Assembly (NCBI RefSeq): GCF_001482385.1
Contig: NZ_CP013611.1
Location: forward strand, 620,001-684,000
Direction of reading: 5' to 3'
Length of the DNA stretch: 64,000 nt
Origin: Pseudoalteromonas rubra
GTDB lineage: Bacteria; Pseudomonadota; Gammaproteobacteria; Enterobacterales; Alteromonadaceae
Shown: positions 9,301 to 16,437 of the stretch, piece by piece
Numbering within the stretch: position 1 is the first letter of the stretch
Layout of the letters: every line of letters begins with the position of its first letter
Notes under the pieces: generated by a model
Told to the model about the DNA's origin: nothing
Seen by the model: the letters and a program-made list of their open reading frames with translations, nothing else
The model's database searches: none
Made by a program: the position numbers and the translations under genes

Positions 9301-9419
9301 TGCGCCAAGCCGACCAGGAATTCGAGCGCCCCTATACCATCGCGCAGGCGCGCCACCCTATCACATTTACACATCCCGACCAGGTCAAACAGGCTGCGGT
9401 CATCTATCTACGAGGATAA
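3318..9419 (+). CDS. Central tail hub / J-like protein, C-terminal part with collagen-like fibre (-1 frame)
   Basis: About 2030 residues, read from the frame-change point; no convincing start codon of its own (a TTG at 3393 is the first candidate). In order: end of the hub domain, two FN3-like domains (about 3430-3990), long coiled/helical alanine-glutamine-rich regions (4000-6900), and two copies of a Cys-paired GYC..GN...DAV.C...GH.W.DGP motif (about 5698-5800 and 6640-6740). Then come six WIKYA/WIAYS modules alternating A-B-A-B-A-B with Gly-X-Y collagen-like linkers (7083-8430), and a C-terminal tip with GDYLCSSAIRGKAMRQ and YTIAQAR near the end. Role: tail tip and receptor binding at the outside of the virion. 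Confidence 0.8.
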   Translation, partial: VYRVVDRKFRLTGGITLVCIEDGPLLWADDLIPGAVDITPNSDYVAGKPGAVFDVRVAVDGDGNGLIKWAHPTPLAVHEYDVEFYLGSTLVYQDAVTYTQMTVPTLALGTYTARVYARNIFGQRSTSVAVQFSVLQPYAPQVSVEVDYNQVTLTASLPAIGIGTRFQWEFLGTAESPASGQRVFAQVYNRIGLQPLTTYQFRVRAVNHLGNSDWVNVSATTTTVDLTEFINEIPLQKLSQEAQDLIADINQQVDRLRPETNNNLPSLVAKNIDQIQGLQDVTATLDDSLANGLPNQVRLANIKLDETALALTDMQRSVFDVTGNYTSFRQEYERRALANERLIDAIVYVDPDNGTIVNRAYQYTDSQFTLAQAHIDGVDARVSFEARRIKQTQDQLTEATAQIVVQAGLINQRATYTEVDAQIAGAIAALTPAYSWQFNTSDEGFTGHSSHNALGYVVCGNILTSPAIGYSGNQNPVFRLRVRKHANSTWLGLIHFGGAQPIPLPEPTSTDWEVVQVDATGTAGYAGTITGLTFELGACDVDYIEVGKRGANDLALRDVTARTSTIEQELDAGTGRMAQYATTAWTNAQGYQTQSNVQAALDSFNTTYGISAVLQQLADNDVIVKANAAQTWIDGANATIKNQVTQLLNEDGGVNQKLATAEQQLDAIAGEISQTVTQVQGLQLDLADKTLNEVLSEYNTLLRNNELAELGVTLAHANSKLSAVTDDVRAVAEQTTQLIAMQNQSAAGVTALGRAYANERQASAEREQRLRAEITTESGKAVAQAIDFTRAVTGYCVDANGNQVDEQDAVSCEAAGHTWIDGPVVERSMMLATVMVDNRGYQTSNQVSTAINTFNGEYGITAALQTLTDNNTLVKANHAASWIAAADGYIRDQITIYNNTDGGINDQFAHVDQTLDAIAGEISRNIVQIHGAQLADQAQSLNDVIAAYNQLMQGNDLAQQDVKLALAQDKLSAVTDELESTASYTLELGALHHQSQAYITTLASAFASEVRASVTRDERFAAFVGDTQAAFSDVTEAFAEVDAANIIRDQAFSAFAANTEAAFQTVTETLASQEQALARQRTDLVAKIEQDDTATLASAITYTRVAVGYCIDAAGNITNETDAVQCVTDGHSWVDGPLAEYIRNLAITNADGQAVSIADIRQAFETQDGQLVARGGWVINNQGRIVSIAGYNDGDVGSIDLSADVIRQGVMIGDTFVPTSYVDNTDPDNPVHVFRGRLELGDYTVNSVDDIRAQDGERGPQGVPGEPGADGQTTYTWIKYAEGPTGSGMSDSPAGRDYIGFAYNKTTPVESTNPADYIWSKLRGEPGADGQDGTDGVPGEPGADGQTLYTWIAYSDYPHGADMYQTPSAATLYIGIAVNKTTATESNNPSDYTWSRFRGNQGVPGQPGADGKTTYTWIKYAQSITGSGMSDYPGGLDYIGFAYNKLTPVESSNPSDYTWSKLRGEPGTDGTDGIPGEPGADGQSLYTWIAYSDYADGRSMYQIPTDQTLYIGIAVNKTTSTESANPADYTWSLFKGPQGEPGLPGVPGEPGADGRTTYTWIKYAQSMTGSGMSDYPDGRDYIGFAYNKTTPVESTNPADYIWSKLRGEPGADGQDGTDGVPGEPGADGQSLYTWIAYSDYYDGRNMYQVPNSTTNYIGISVNKTTATESSNPADYTWSRFRGDRGQDGRDGQDGVRGPAGSTGSRGPGQYTIGTLSGAWSDAVAVGVCDGSPVRNDVVTIYKVSDPKTQTTKYWSGVSWLSFTLHIHGSALVDGTVFADGLVAATGTIDSITAVSGYVTINNDGISARRISSYARFVTTPGQTAADNPATVRINGNSGTVGNLFIYNPSSSGYGATIYTNGTYALYASRGLIGPFTGGHDGLVAKSVHLEPGDLVRDIDLVNIADLSNAICTMGPTTKANDRAVRGVFITRTALTSRVAALRGYRGFERFIEYRDTHDAISFNALGEGVLNVCGQGGDIDTGDYLCSSAIRGKAMRQADQEFERPYTIAQARHPITFTHPDQVKQAAVIYLRG
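7083..8430 (+). repeat. Three tandem A-B module pairs with collagen-like linkers
   Basis: Type A modules (TYTWIKYA...MSD...DYIGFAYNK.TPVES.NP.DY.WSKLRG) begin near 7136, 7555 and 7984; type B modules (LYTWIAYSDY...MYQ..YIGI.VNKT..TES.NP.DYTWS) begin near 7357, 7767 and 8205. The period is about 420-430 bp. Linkers read GEPGADG, GTDGVPGEPG and similar. DNA identity between the first and third copies is very high over stretches such as 7240-7320 versus 8090-8165, so copy number could change by recombination. Confidence 0.85.
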
Positions 9420-9424
9420 ATACA

Positions 9425-12223
9425 ATGGCATGGTTTAATGCACTAAAAATTAGCGTGACCAACGGCTCCAATGTGGCACAGGTTGTCAGCGGCGAGAGTG
9501 TCGCAAACATACGCCCGGGGGATGGCCTTATTGTCGGTTCATTCAACCCGGTTGAGGTCAACCGGGCCTACGCCACCAATCAGGGCCAGTATATCGAGTT
9601 GCTGGCACCCTGGGGTAACGCCACCCAATCGCAAGTTCCAGCGCTCGTAATGCCGACCAGTGGCGACTTTAATAGCGCCGTAACTGCACTCAAAAATGCT
9701 AACACCATGGTTAACGACAACGTGCGTGCTATGGTCGACTGGCAAACAAAACTGGGCTCAGTTCAGTTTACAGATCTAGATGGTAACGTTCAGACAGTAA
9801 AAACCCTCCGGCAAATGCAGAGTGAATTGGACAATGTAAACCCCTACCCTGCTGCAATGACAAAGGCCGCGTTCGATATGATCTGCCAGGATAGGCAGCG
9901 ATTGTATGCAGGTTCAGGGTTTATCACTATGGGCCGCCATCCGGGGGGCAACACTCCCACGATAAACGATGGTATGTACATTCATGAGTCAAACGCGAGC
10001 TATAACACGTATTTGAATATTGGACGTGAGATTGATGGGATCGGTCCATCCGACACGGAAGCAGCGATTCTGCTTATTAACGGTGTAGTACACACGTTGA
10101 GAGGTCTACCTACCCAAAATCGTGCAAACTACGAATTGTTTTCCATCAGGCTGCCCGATCCGCCTGATGGTACAGAGACGTTTGACTCAGTTTCAGGCGC
10201 CTTGTTGAAGCACGCAAGCCCAGAAGTGGCGTTTGCAAGCGAAACTAGTACGACTACAGTTGTCGAAACACGGCAGGACTTTATTTTTATAGAGCAATTT
10301 CATGAGGCTATATCTACAACTGGCGAGATTTTCCCATACGGAAATGTCCATTATCAACACAGTAATTGGGCAGGCATCCAATTATCCAAAAGCTCAGCCG
10401 CTCAGAGCTATTTTGCTTTAGGGACCTGGGACACAGAAACGGACGCATACAGCGCAAAAATATCAGAGCTAACTATTAGTCAGTTGGACCAAATATTACA
10501 AGACAGCAGTAATAACATTTACCATGACGCCGCAAATGACGAATTGGTACAGGTTAGATATCGGGTGCATGTTATCCGTGGTAATAGTGGCCGCTGGGAT
10601 ACTCTATATGGTGCTGGGGGATTGCCGGTTTGGGGCTATTGTGGTGGCGTTAGTTGGATATCCGCGCAAGGCCAGCAGGCGTCTCCGAGTAACTCTGTTT
10701 TTGTAAAAAGCCAACATGACGATGCAACATTAGCTGACAGTGATTCTGTAGCTGTTGAAGGTGAGCAAAATACCGTAGGCGTTTTGTCCTATGGGCAAAC
10801 TAAGCCTATTGCTGTCCCAGTTGCACTAGTACAGCGTCTGAGTGCGTCTGCCTATCATCCTGTTTATAGCCCATTTGGTGCTGACAAATGTGCCCGTTTA
10901 AATGGAGCAGCTAGTGACTGGGATGATACGGATAATCCAATAGTTTCCAAGTCAGATGCGTATACAAAACGAGCCGCTGGCACGAGTCAGGCAAGTGGTC
11001 TGCATGCAGGGCAGGTAATAGATCTAAGGCTGAATGTTAAAAAAGTCGACAGTGCGATAGTGCACTCTGCGATGAGCAAACTCATAAATGGCACATTTCG
11101 AGGCAAGCAAAGTCCACTTTGGTTGCATACAAAGCACGGCGGCCAATTAGTACAGATAATTAAGACTGGCGAAGCCCATTATGACTCAGTTAATAACCAC
11201 ACAATCAGCTTCGATGTACAAAATGAAAATAGCTCTAAAGTATTTAGTAACATAACAGCAGAATACTGGTTATTTCAAGGTGATAATGGAGCAGCTATGA
11301 AGGTTAAGCGTGTCGACCTTACTGTGGACCATTTGCATGTGGGTGTAGGCTCAAGGGCTTATATATATGGATCTGGTGACATTACTAGTGAGTTCAATGC
11401 TAAGTTTCCAAATGGCACTACAATAACCATCATGGCTCAAAGTAATTGCGTGCCCGAACTAGACCGAGTCCCTTGTGTAGACATAGTTGGTAGTCTGGCT
11501 GATATCGCTCAGACATTTCCAGATGGCGTATGTGGTTCGTGGGTTGCTGCTGTCCCGCGCGGAGATGGACAGTTACAAAGTTTCGCGGCCAACTACAAAG
11601 CGATATCTGTGCCTAAACTTTGCTATACCCTAAACCATGGTACGTCATGGATATCGTCTGACAGCTCAATAGACAGTGTTACAAATAAGGTTACGCATTC
11701 GTCAACTAATGTGCCTGGCCTCGTTTCGATGTGGCTTTATGAGACTGTCGCCAAACTAACTACTCCATCTATTCAAACTCGCTTTTACGATAATCCAGAA
11801 AACGTTTATGTAAGTAGCGCTCACAGTATTGGCTTAGGCAATAGGTTGAATCAGTCTTTACTCGGCCAGCCAACAACAGATAGCAGCACTGCAAATGCTT
11901 ATCCTAAGATGTTCCCTCTCACTTCTTACAGTTTAAACCCAACTCTAGGAGTGTTAGCTACAAGCGGTAATATTCATTCCGAGCTTTCGCTAAGCTTGCC
12001 CACAAACAATTCAAAAGCAGTCAAGGCTTTATATTCAGTGGTAAGTACCAACGGCTTACTTTACTTACAGTTCAATGGATCAGAGCTACAGCATTCAGGT
12101 ACAAACTGGGGAGATAATCGTTCAATTGTTGGGGCTGATGGAGAGCATACTAAAACGGATTCTAACGGCAATACGGTTAAATCATTTTGCCACAAAACAG
12201 AGCTACCTATTGGGATCGCGTAA
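9425..12223 (+). CDS. Phage tail fibre / side-fibre-like protein
   Basis: A 932-residue protein starting at ATG 9425, six bases after the hub gene. The first 130 residues (SNVAQVVSGESVANIRPGDGLIVGSF; FTDLDGNVQTVKTL) look like the tail-attachment part of phage fibres. The remainder is large, Ser/Thr/Asn-rich and unrecognised, as expected of a variable receptor-binding tip (DGVCGSWVAAVPRGDGQLQSF around 11520). By eye the DNA becomes more AT-rich after about 9.9 kb than in the hub gene, a common sign of exchanged fibre tips. It is followed by a DUF4376-like gene. Confidence 0.65.
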   Translation: MAWFNALKISVTNGSNVAQVVSGESVANIRPGDGLIVGSFNPVEVNRAYATNQGQYIELLAPWGNATQSQVPALVMPTSGDFNSAVTALKNANTMVNDNVRAMVDWQTKLGSVQFTDLDGNVQTVKTLRQMQSELDNVNPYPAAMTKAAFDMICQDRQRLYAGSGFITMGRHPGGNTPTINDGMYIHESNASYNTYLNIGREIDGIGPSDTEAAILLINGVVHTLRGLPTQNRANYELFSIRLPDPPDGTETFDSVSGALLKHASPEVAFASETSTTTVVETRQDFIFIEQFHEAISTTGEIFPYGNVHYQHSNWAGIQLSKSSAAQSYFALGTWDTETDAYSAKISELTISQLDQILQDSSNNIYHDAANDELVQVRYRVHVIRGNSGRWDTLYGAGGLPVWGYCGGVSWISAQGQQASPSNSVFVKSQHDDATLADSDSVAVEGEQNTVGVLSYGQTKPIAVPVALVQRLSASAYHPVYSPFGADKCARLNGAASDWDDTDNPIVSKSDAYTKRAAGTSQASGLHAGQVIDLRLNVKKVDSAIVHSAMSKLINGTFRGKQSPLWLHTKHGGQLVQIIKTGEAHYDSVNNHTISFDVQNENSSKVFSNITAEYWLFQGDNGAAMKVKRVDLTVDHLHVGVGSRAYIYGSGDITSEFNAKFPNGTTITIMAQSNCVPELDRVPCVDIVGSLADIAQTFPDGVCGSWVAAVPRGDGQLQSFAANYKAISVPKLCYTLNHGTSWISSDSSIDSVTNKVTHSSTNVPGLVSMWLYETVAKLTTPSIQTRFYDNPENVYVSSAHSIGLGNRLNQSLLGQPTTDSSTANAYPKMFPLTSYSLNPTLGVLATSGNIHSELSLSLPTNNSKAVKALYSVVSTNGLLYLQFNGSELQHSGTNWGDNRSIVGADGEHTKTDSNGNTVKSFCHKTELPIGIA

Positions 12224-12233
12224 GGAGATTTAT

Positions 12234-12740
12234 ATGTCATCAGTTACCTTTAATGATGTATTACTCGCTATTGAACTCGGTAAAGACATACAAGATATCC
12301 AAACTCTGTTGCAAAAAGCGACTGAGGTTCAGTCTGATAGGCTTTGCGAGTGGAACAAACTACGCAATATTGCCGAAGAATATGCAATTGAACATAATAT
12401 AGATGTCAACAAGCATCTCTCGAACTTCGATATCAGTAACCCAAAGCCAGTACCAACTATAGCTGTTAGCTTTGATTACCTATCAGGTGCTATGAGAAAC
12501 CGAAGCAAAGAAAATCGCTCGCATGAAGTTGCGCGCATAGTCGTTGATTACAATAACATGAGATTTGACGGTGATGAGACAAGTCAAAACCGTATGGCGA
12601 GAGCATGTTTGTTTATGTCCGATACTGAACAAGTAGACTGGATATTGGCTGATAATACGGTTGTTAAAGTAGACAAAGCTACGTTAATGCATGTTGGTCG
12701 TTTGGCTGGGCAAAAGCAAGCTGCGCTTTGGATAAAATAG
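12234..12740 (+). CDS. DUF4376-like phage protein
   Basis: A 168-residue protein. ATG 12234 is preceded by AAGGAG at a good distance, so the longer open frame (from 12075, inside the fibre gene) is rejected. The C-terminal 75 residues (YNNMRFDGDETSQNRMARACLF, W-ILADNTVVKVDKATLMHVGRLAGQKQ) match the DUF4376 pattern found at the ends of phage fibre or fibre-assembly proteins. The job is probably fibre chaperone or tip. It is the last gene before a strong terminator and probably closes the tail operon. Confidence 0.65.
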   Translation: MSSVTFNDVLLAIELGKDIQDIQTLLQKATEVQSDRLCEWNKLRNIAEEYAIEHNIDVNKHLSNFDISNPKPVPTIAVSFDYLSGAMRNRSKENRSHEVARIVVDYNNMRFDGDETSQNRMARACLFMSDTEQVDWILADNTVVKVDKATLMHVGRLAGQKQAALWIK

Positions 12741-12745
12741 CTTTT

Positions 12746-12773
12746 ACAGAGGGTTTAAACGCCCTCTGTTTTT
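12746..12773 (+). terminator. Rho-independent terminator of the tail operon
   Basis: The stem ACAGAGGG / CCCTCTGT has an 8-base loop and is followed by a T run, 5 bases after the DUF4376-like stop codon. Confidence 0.85.
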
Positions 12774-12915
12774 AAATTCGGCAAATCTAAAAACAAATGT
12801 ATTTTTATCCAAAATCAAACGGCGCGTTACATTAAGAGCCTCAATGTCATAGTTAATTAGTGATTCAACACCGCACCATCTATCTCCGATCCCTAAATAA
12901 TAGTTAGCATCAGGG

Positions 12916-13287
12916 TTAGATGCTCAAATCACTGGTATTAAAAATCGCGACAGTAAACTTATGTGAGTCGTCTTGCTTTACTATTGTGATTTCTAGATCA
13001 TTCATTAATAGCGTGATATCTGTGACAGTTGTTGCCATCAAAGCATCATCAGCACTAGTTGCATCACTAATAAACCCCAATACCTCACTAAGTTTCAACG
13101 CGTTATTAAGCTCTAATCGAAACCCGCTAGGAACTTCTATTGGTTCTATAGTTAGCCTGTAAAAATATCCGTTATCTTCAATAACGAAATCAGCTTTGCT
13201 TATGTCAAAATCATAAGCTCCGAAAGCCATAGCCGTCCAAAGCTTTTTTTCTAATTCATGTAAGAAGTTTTGTTCTTCGTTGTTCAT
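12916..13287 (-). CDS. Hypothetical protein
   Basis: A 123-residue acidic soluble protein of unknown family. I chose ATG at 13287 because AAAGGG lies 7 bases upstream; the frame extends 11 codons further but without a better site. No signal or membrane segment. It is transcribed against the tail operon and lies between the prophage terminator and core genes. It may be a prophage-end orphan or an islet gene. Confidence 0.6.
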   Translation of the reverse strand: MNNEEQNFLHELEKKLWTAMAFGAYDFDISKADFVIEDNGYFYRLTIEPIEVPSGFRLELNNALKLSEVLGFISDATSADDALMATTVTDITLLMNDLEITIVKQDDSHKFTVAIFNTSDLSI

Positions 13288-13500
13288 AACAAACCCTTTT
13301 ACCTGTGCTTGCGAGCACAAAGTATTAATGCATGTGTTGGCAGGATAGAAAGATAATGGCTAAAAAGTGGAAATTTAGATGCGATGAGAGAGCGATAAAT
13401 TACAGCTTTTTAGCAAATAGAGTATGACATAGATAAAAGACACCGTGCGCCCTGCCTTTTACTTTTGTATACCTTGATTGTGCCTCAAGCTCTTAAATTT

Positions 13501-13704
13501 TCATATGATTTTTATCAAATATACGATCAGTTGGACGTTGTTTCCTAAACCATTTAACTAATGAATGGTCTGTGCTTTGCTGTTTCCAAACACAATAAGT
13601 ACAGCAAAATCCTGCTGTTTGAACTAAATCAAGCCATAGCCGAATTTAAAAAGTTCGGTATTCTGGAAGAGATAAAATACAATACCGCTAAGAGCTGCGA
13701 GTAA
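13501..13704 (+). pseudogene. Remnant of a family 3 solute-binding protein (C-terminal end)
   Basis: In one frame the sequence reads DFYQIYDQLDVV, then two stop codons (13546-13548 and 13555-13557). It continues with CFAVSKHNKYSKILLFELNQAIAEFKKFGILEEI to TAA 13702. That pattern (FAVSK, then N.A...FK..G....I) is typical of the C-terminus of SBP_bac_3-type periplasmic proteins. A short ATG ORF of 47 codons starts at 13561, but two nonsense codons in an otherwise homologous frame argue for decay. Confidence 0.45.
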
Positions 13705-13795
13705 CATTGGTTTTCAACCAACGTAAAAGGCACTGAAGTGTCCTGCTACTTACTCTTTTGGTCAAATTTGAACGATGTGAGCATGCTCAGACACA

Positions 13796-13826
13796 AAAAA
13801 GGGAGCATACTTGAACCACCCTTTTT
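13796..13826 (-). terminator. Terminator of miaE
   Basis: Inverted repeat AAAAAGGG / CCCTTTTT with a 15-base loop, ending in a T run on the reverse strand, about 60 bases past the miaE stop. A-rich on one side and T-rich on the other, so it could act both ways. Confidence 0.75.
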
Positions 13827-13887
13827 GATTCTACACGCAATTTAACATAATGAAAAATGGCGCTTTTTTAGTCTGAATTTTATCCAG

Positions 13888-14460
13888 TTAATGCAATGCA
13901 GCGGTAAATGGAATACTTTCGCAGATCTCGGCTTCAGCTATCAGTATTTCTTCCAGACGAGCGTCGATTATGGCCTTGTCAAAATACTCGTAACCTAGTT
14001 CGACAAACAGGTTTTTATGCTTTTCTTCTGACTTAGCAATGGTCACGTAAAAGTCTTTTTCTTTACCTTCAGGCAACGCTTCCGCTACCAGAGAAAAACG
14101 CTCATGCCCCCTCGCCTCAATTACCGCGGCAACTAACAGGCGATCAATTAAAAATTCATCTGACCCCTGGCGAAATAAGGCGCGCATTTTTTTAATGTAC
14201 GGGTCTGCCTTATCATTGCCTAAAGTCACGTTACGGTCGGTCAATAACTTAAGCACTTGCTTAAAGTGGATCATCTCTTCTATGGCCAGATCGGCCATCG
14301 CTTTTACCAGTTTGATGCGATCCGGATAATGGCTCAACATAGACATGGCCATGCCAGAGGCTTTTTTCTCAGCAGCAGCATGATCCTGTAAAAAGATATC
14401 AAAGTCGGCCATGACTTTATGTGTCCAGTCGAATGGCGTGTGGAATTTTAATTCAAACAT
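13888..14460 (-). CDS. miaE: tRNA-(ms2io6A37) hydroxylase MiaE
   Basis: A 190-residue ferritin-like di-iron monooxygenase that hydroxylates the isopentenyl side chain of ms2i6A at tRNA position 37. The family start LKFHTPFDWTHKVMADFD and DHAAAEKKASGMAMSM are present. Di-iron ligands are visible as E31, E61/E62 with H65 (EEMIH), E115 with H119 (EARGH) and E145/E146 with H148 (EEKH). Length is close to the family norm. It is monocistronic with a terminator downstream. Confidence 0.93.
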   Translation of the reverse strand: MFELKFHTPFDWTHKVMADFDIFLQDHAAAEKKASGMAMSMLSHYPDRIKLVKAMADLAIEEMIHFKQVLKLLTDRNVTLGNDKADPYIKKMRALFRQGSDEFLIDRLLVAAVIEARGHERFSLVAEALPEGKEKDFYVTIAKSEEKHKNLFVELGYEYFDKAIIDARLEEILIAEAEICESIPFTAALH

Positions 14461-14594
14461 CGTTTAATCTGTTCCGTTATCGGTTTTGGGGCATTTTACC
14501 CAACTCAAGCGTTAATTTCCAAAGCCAGCAAGCTATTTTCTAACCCCCTGCTCTTTATACACATTTAAAGCAGAGTGTTTAATATCGGACAATT

Positions 14595-15233
14595 TTATTG
14601 TTCACTGTATAACAGGCTGTCTCTGTCTGCCTTGCCATGACGAGTTGACTCGACTTTGAGCGGATGCTCAATTTGCTTCCAGGCTGTGACTTTACCACCC
14701 TTGTTAAGGTTTGGCATTTGCTTAGTTGAGTTTGTGTGAATACCCAGAAAGTCGCTCAGTTGTTGCAGACTGTGTCGGTGCGACACATCTAATATCAAGT
14801 ACTCAATCTGGTGTGTGTTCAAAAAGCACAGTAACTTTTTACGATGCTGTTGGTAGATATCTGTCAAGTAGTGATCGCACGCGATATTATCCGCACTCAA
14901 GTTGGCAAAAGTATCATAGTAGCAACGTTTTAGCGTGTCATTGAATCCACCTTGGTGAGTCTCTAGCCTAGGTAGCATGCGGGTGAGCAAGCGTCTGACT
15001 GATGGGACCCAGCTTTCCATAGATCTGTCCAGATATATAAAGCGGCTGTTCGGGTATAAAGCGGCGAGCTGTTCATAGTCATTAAAGACCGGTGTGTCTG
15101 CAATTACTTGCGCTTGCGCAAGCGCTTCACGTGTGTATGCCGTATGTGCTGTTTTAAACCCAAACTCGAGAAATGCAGCACATACGCTGGTAGTGCCGGT
15201 TCTTGGCAAGCCGACAATTAAGATTTTTTCCAT
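14595..15233 (-). CDS. Sulfotransferase-family protein
   Basis: A 212-residue protein with an N-terminal P-loop-like GLPRTGTTS (residues 8-16), the 5'-phosphosulfate-binding loop of sulfotransferases. It also has SRFIYLDRSMESWVPSVRRL, like the 3'-phosphate-binding region in which a Ser follows the strand. I took ATG 15233 rather than 15248 because it overlaps the TAA of the MAPEG gene (TAATG), indicating translational coupling. The substrate is unknown. It could alternatively be a nucleotide-binding relative with lost sulfotransfer activity. Confidence 0.75.
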   Translation of the reverse strand: MEKILIVGLPRTGTTSVCAAFLEFGFKTAHTAYTREALAQAQVIADTPVFNDYEQLAALYPNSRFIYLDRSMESWVPSVRRLLTRMLPRLETHQGGFNDTLKRCYYDTFANLSADNIACDHYLTDIYQQHRKKLLCFLNTHQIEYLILDVSHRHSLQQLSDFLGIHTNSTKQMPNLNKGGKVTAWKQIEHPLKVESTRHGKADRDSLLYSEQ

Positions 15234-15607
15234 TAAACAAAATAACAATAAAGATTAATAATAGATAGCGCCAGCAATGATAAAAAGCTCAGTGCCATTC
15301 CCATCACACGCAGCTTAAGGTTAGCCAGGTTCAGGGCGAATGAATGCAAAATACGGCCGACTAAATAGGTGCCGCCGGTGAGATACAACCAAATTGCCTG
15401 CCCACCTTGAAATTCCAGTGCGAACAAGAGAATTAGCAGCAGCGGCGTGTATTCCATGAAGTTGGCATGGGCACGGATCGCCCGCTCTAATGCGGGATGC
15501 CCTCCATCTCCGAGCGCAACCTGGTGTTTGTGGCGTAAACCTATGATATCAAAGCTGAGTTTGATATAGAAAAGGGTAAATATGGCAGCAAAAAATCCTG
15601 TTATCAT
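15233..15607 (-). CDS. MAPEG-family membrane protein
   Basis: A 124-residue protein with about four membrane helices. The hallmark segment RAIRAHANFMEYTPLLLILL and the following GRILHSFAL match MAPEG proteins (the membrane glutathione transferase / eicosanoid enzyme family). In bacteria the substrate is usually unknown. Its stop codon overlaps the sulfotransferase-like start, so the two are one transcription unit. Its promoter region holds a 9-bp inverted repeat. Confidence 0.85.
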   Translation of the reverse strand: MITGFFAAIFTLFYIKLSFDIIGLRHKHQVALGDGGHPALERAIRAHANFMEYTPLLLILLFALEFQGGQAIWLYLTGGTYLVGRILHSFALNLANLKLRVMGMALSFLSLLALSIINLYCYFV

Positions 15608-15613
15608 AATGCA

Positions 15614-15642
15614 GACCTACTTGTAAGTATTATAAGTAGGTC
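15614..15642 (-). promoter_or_regulatory. Inverted repeat around a TATAAT in the MAPEG promoter
   Basis: GACCTACTT and AAGTAGGTC (15614-15622 and 15634-15642) flank an 11-bp core that contains TATAAT on the reverse strand, directly before the MAPEG start at 15607. This arrangement suits a repressor operator covering the -10 box; no adjacent regulator gene is present. No T run follows, so a terminator for the SIMPL gene is less likely. Confidence 0.45.
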
Positions 15643-15655
15643 CAGTATAGGGGGT

Positions 15656-16354
15656 TTACTCAATAAAATATACCGCATAGACCTCAGCAGTTAATGTCGT
15701 ATCACCAGTATTGTAAGCTTGGCTGACGTCCATAGATTCAGCAGCCATCATTTTTCCTCGGGCGTAAGGTTGTACCGGCACATTCATCGGTGAAAATGAC
15801 ACAGAATACAAACGGCCCAAGTCAACATCGAAGTCATCGGCTAGTTCTCTGGCTGCCGCCTTTGCCTCTTCAATGGCTGATTTCTTAAGCTTTTTCATAT
15901 ATTCGGCTTTGTCTTCAACGACAAATTCAGTGTTATTAAACTGATTGATACCACTGTCTACAAAAGCCTGAAGCAAGTTTGGATATTCGGCGAGATCTTT
16001 TAATTTAACAGTCAGGCTGCGATTCACTCTGAAACCTTCGAACTCCTCTTCATTAGATTTGCGATTGTAACGTGTTTGACGATGAACATTGAGCTGTTGC
16101 GCATGGATATCCTTGCTCTTGATGCCAAATTCTTTCGCTATCTGGATCGCCTTTGCCATGATTTGGTCAACATTCGACTTGGCTTCAGGCAACGACTTGT
16201 GTTTTTCTGTTATCGCGACACGAATGATGGCGGCATCAGGCTGCACTTCCATAGACGACATCCCTTTAACATACAAATGTGGGCCTTCTGGTAAACTGCC
16301 TGCGTGTGCACAGGTACTGATCGCGAATGCAGCAGCGGCTAAAAGTGAGCGCAT
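15656..16354 (-). CDS. SIMPL (DUF541) domain periplasmic protein
   Basis: A 232-residue protein. ATG 16354 is preceded by AAGGAGG; the longer frame to 16417 lacks a site. A signal peptide (MRSLLAAAAFAISTCAHA) is followed by GMSSMEVQPDAAIIRVAITE, the DUF541/SIMPL start, and by KKSAIEEAKAAARELADDF. These periplasmic proteins are linked to oxidative-stress protection in some bacteria, but the function is not settled. Confidence 0.9.
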   Translation of the reverse strand: MRSLLAAAAFAISTCAHAGSLPEGPHLYVKGMSSMEVQPDAAIIRVAITEKHKSLPEAKSNVDQIMAKAIQIAKEFGIKSKDIHAQQLNVHRQTRYNRKSNEEEFEGFRVNRSLTVKLKDLAEYPNLLQAFVDSGINQFNNTEFVVEDKAEYMKKLKKSAIEEAKAAARELADDFDVDLGRLYSVSFSPMNVPVQPYARGKMMAAESMDVSQAYNTGDTTLTAEVYAVYFIE

Positions 16355-16437
16355 GAACGCCTCCTTACTTGGATTCAACAAAATGTGTGATTTATAAAAC
16401 CACATGCTTTGCGCCAATTAAAGCACAAGTTTGTTAA

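Larger units (their letters stand above)
13288..13887. other. 600-bp region between prophage-side gene and miaE
   Basis: It holds no intact gene. It contains a degraded solute-binding-protein fragment (13501-13704) and the miaE terminator (13796-13826). The prophage attachment site could be here, but no tRNA and no recognisable direct repeat were found within the window. Confidence 0.5.

Noticed and set aside
12920..13162. 80-codon forward frame
   Set aside because: It is antisense to the better supported reverse gene 12916-13287, which has a ribosome site.
13561..13704. 47-codon intact small gene
   Set aside because: Similarity to binding proteins extends upstream through two stop codons, so a pseudogene fragment is the simpler reading.
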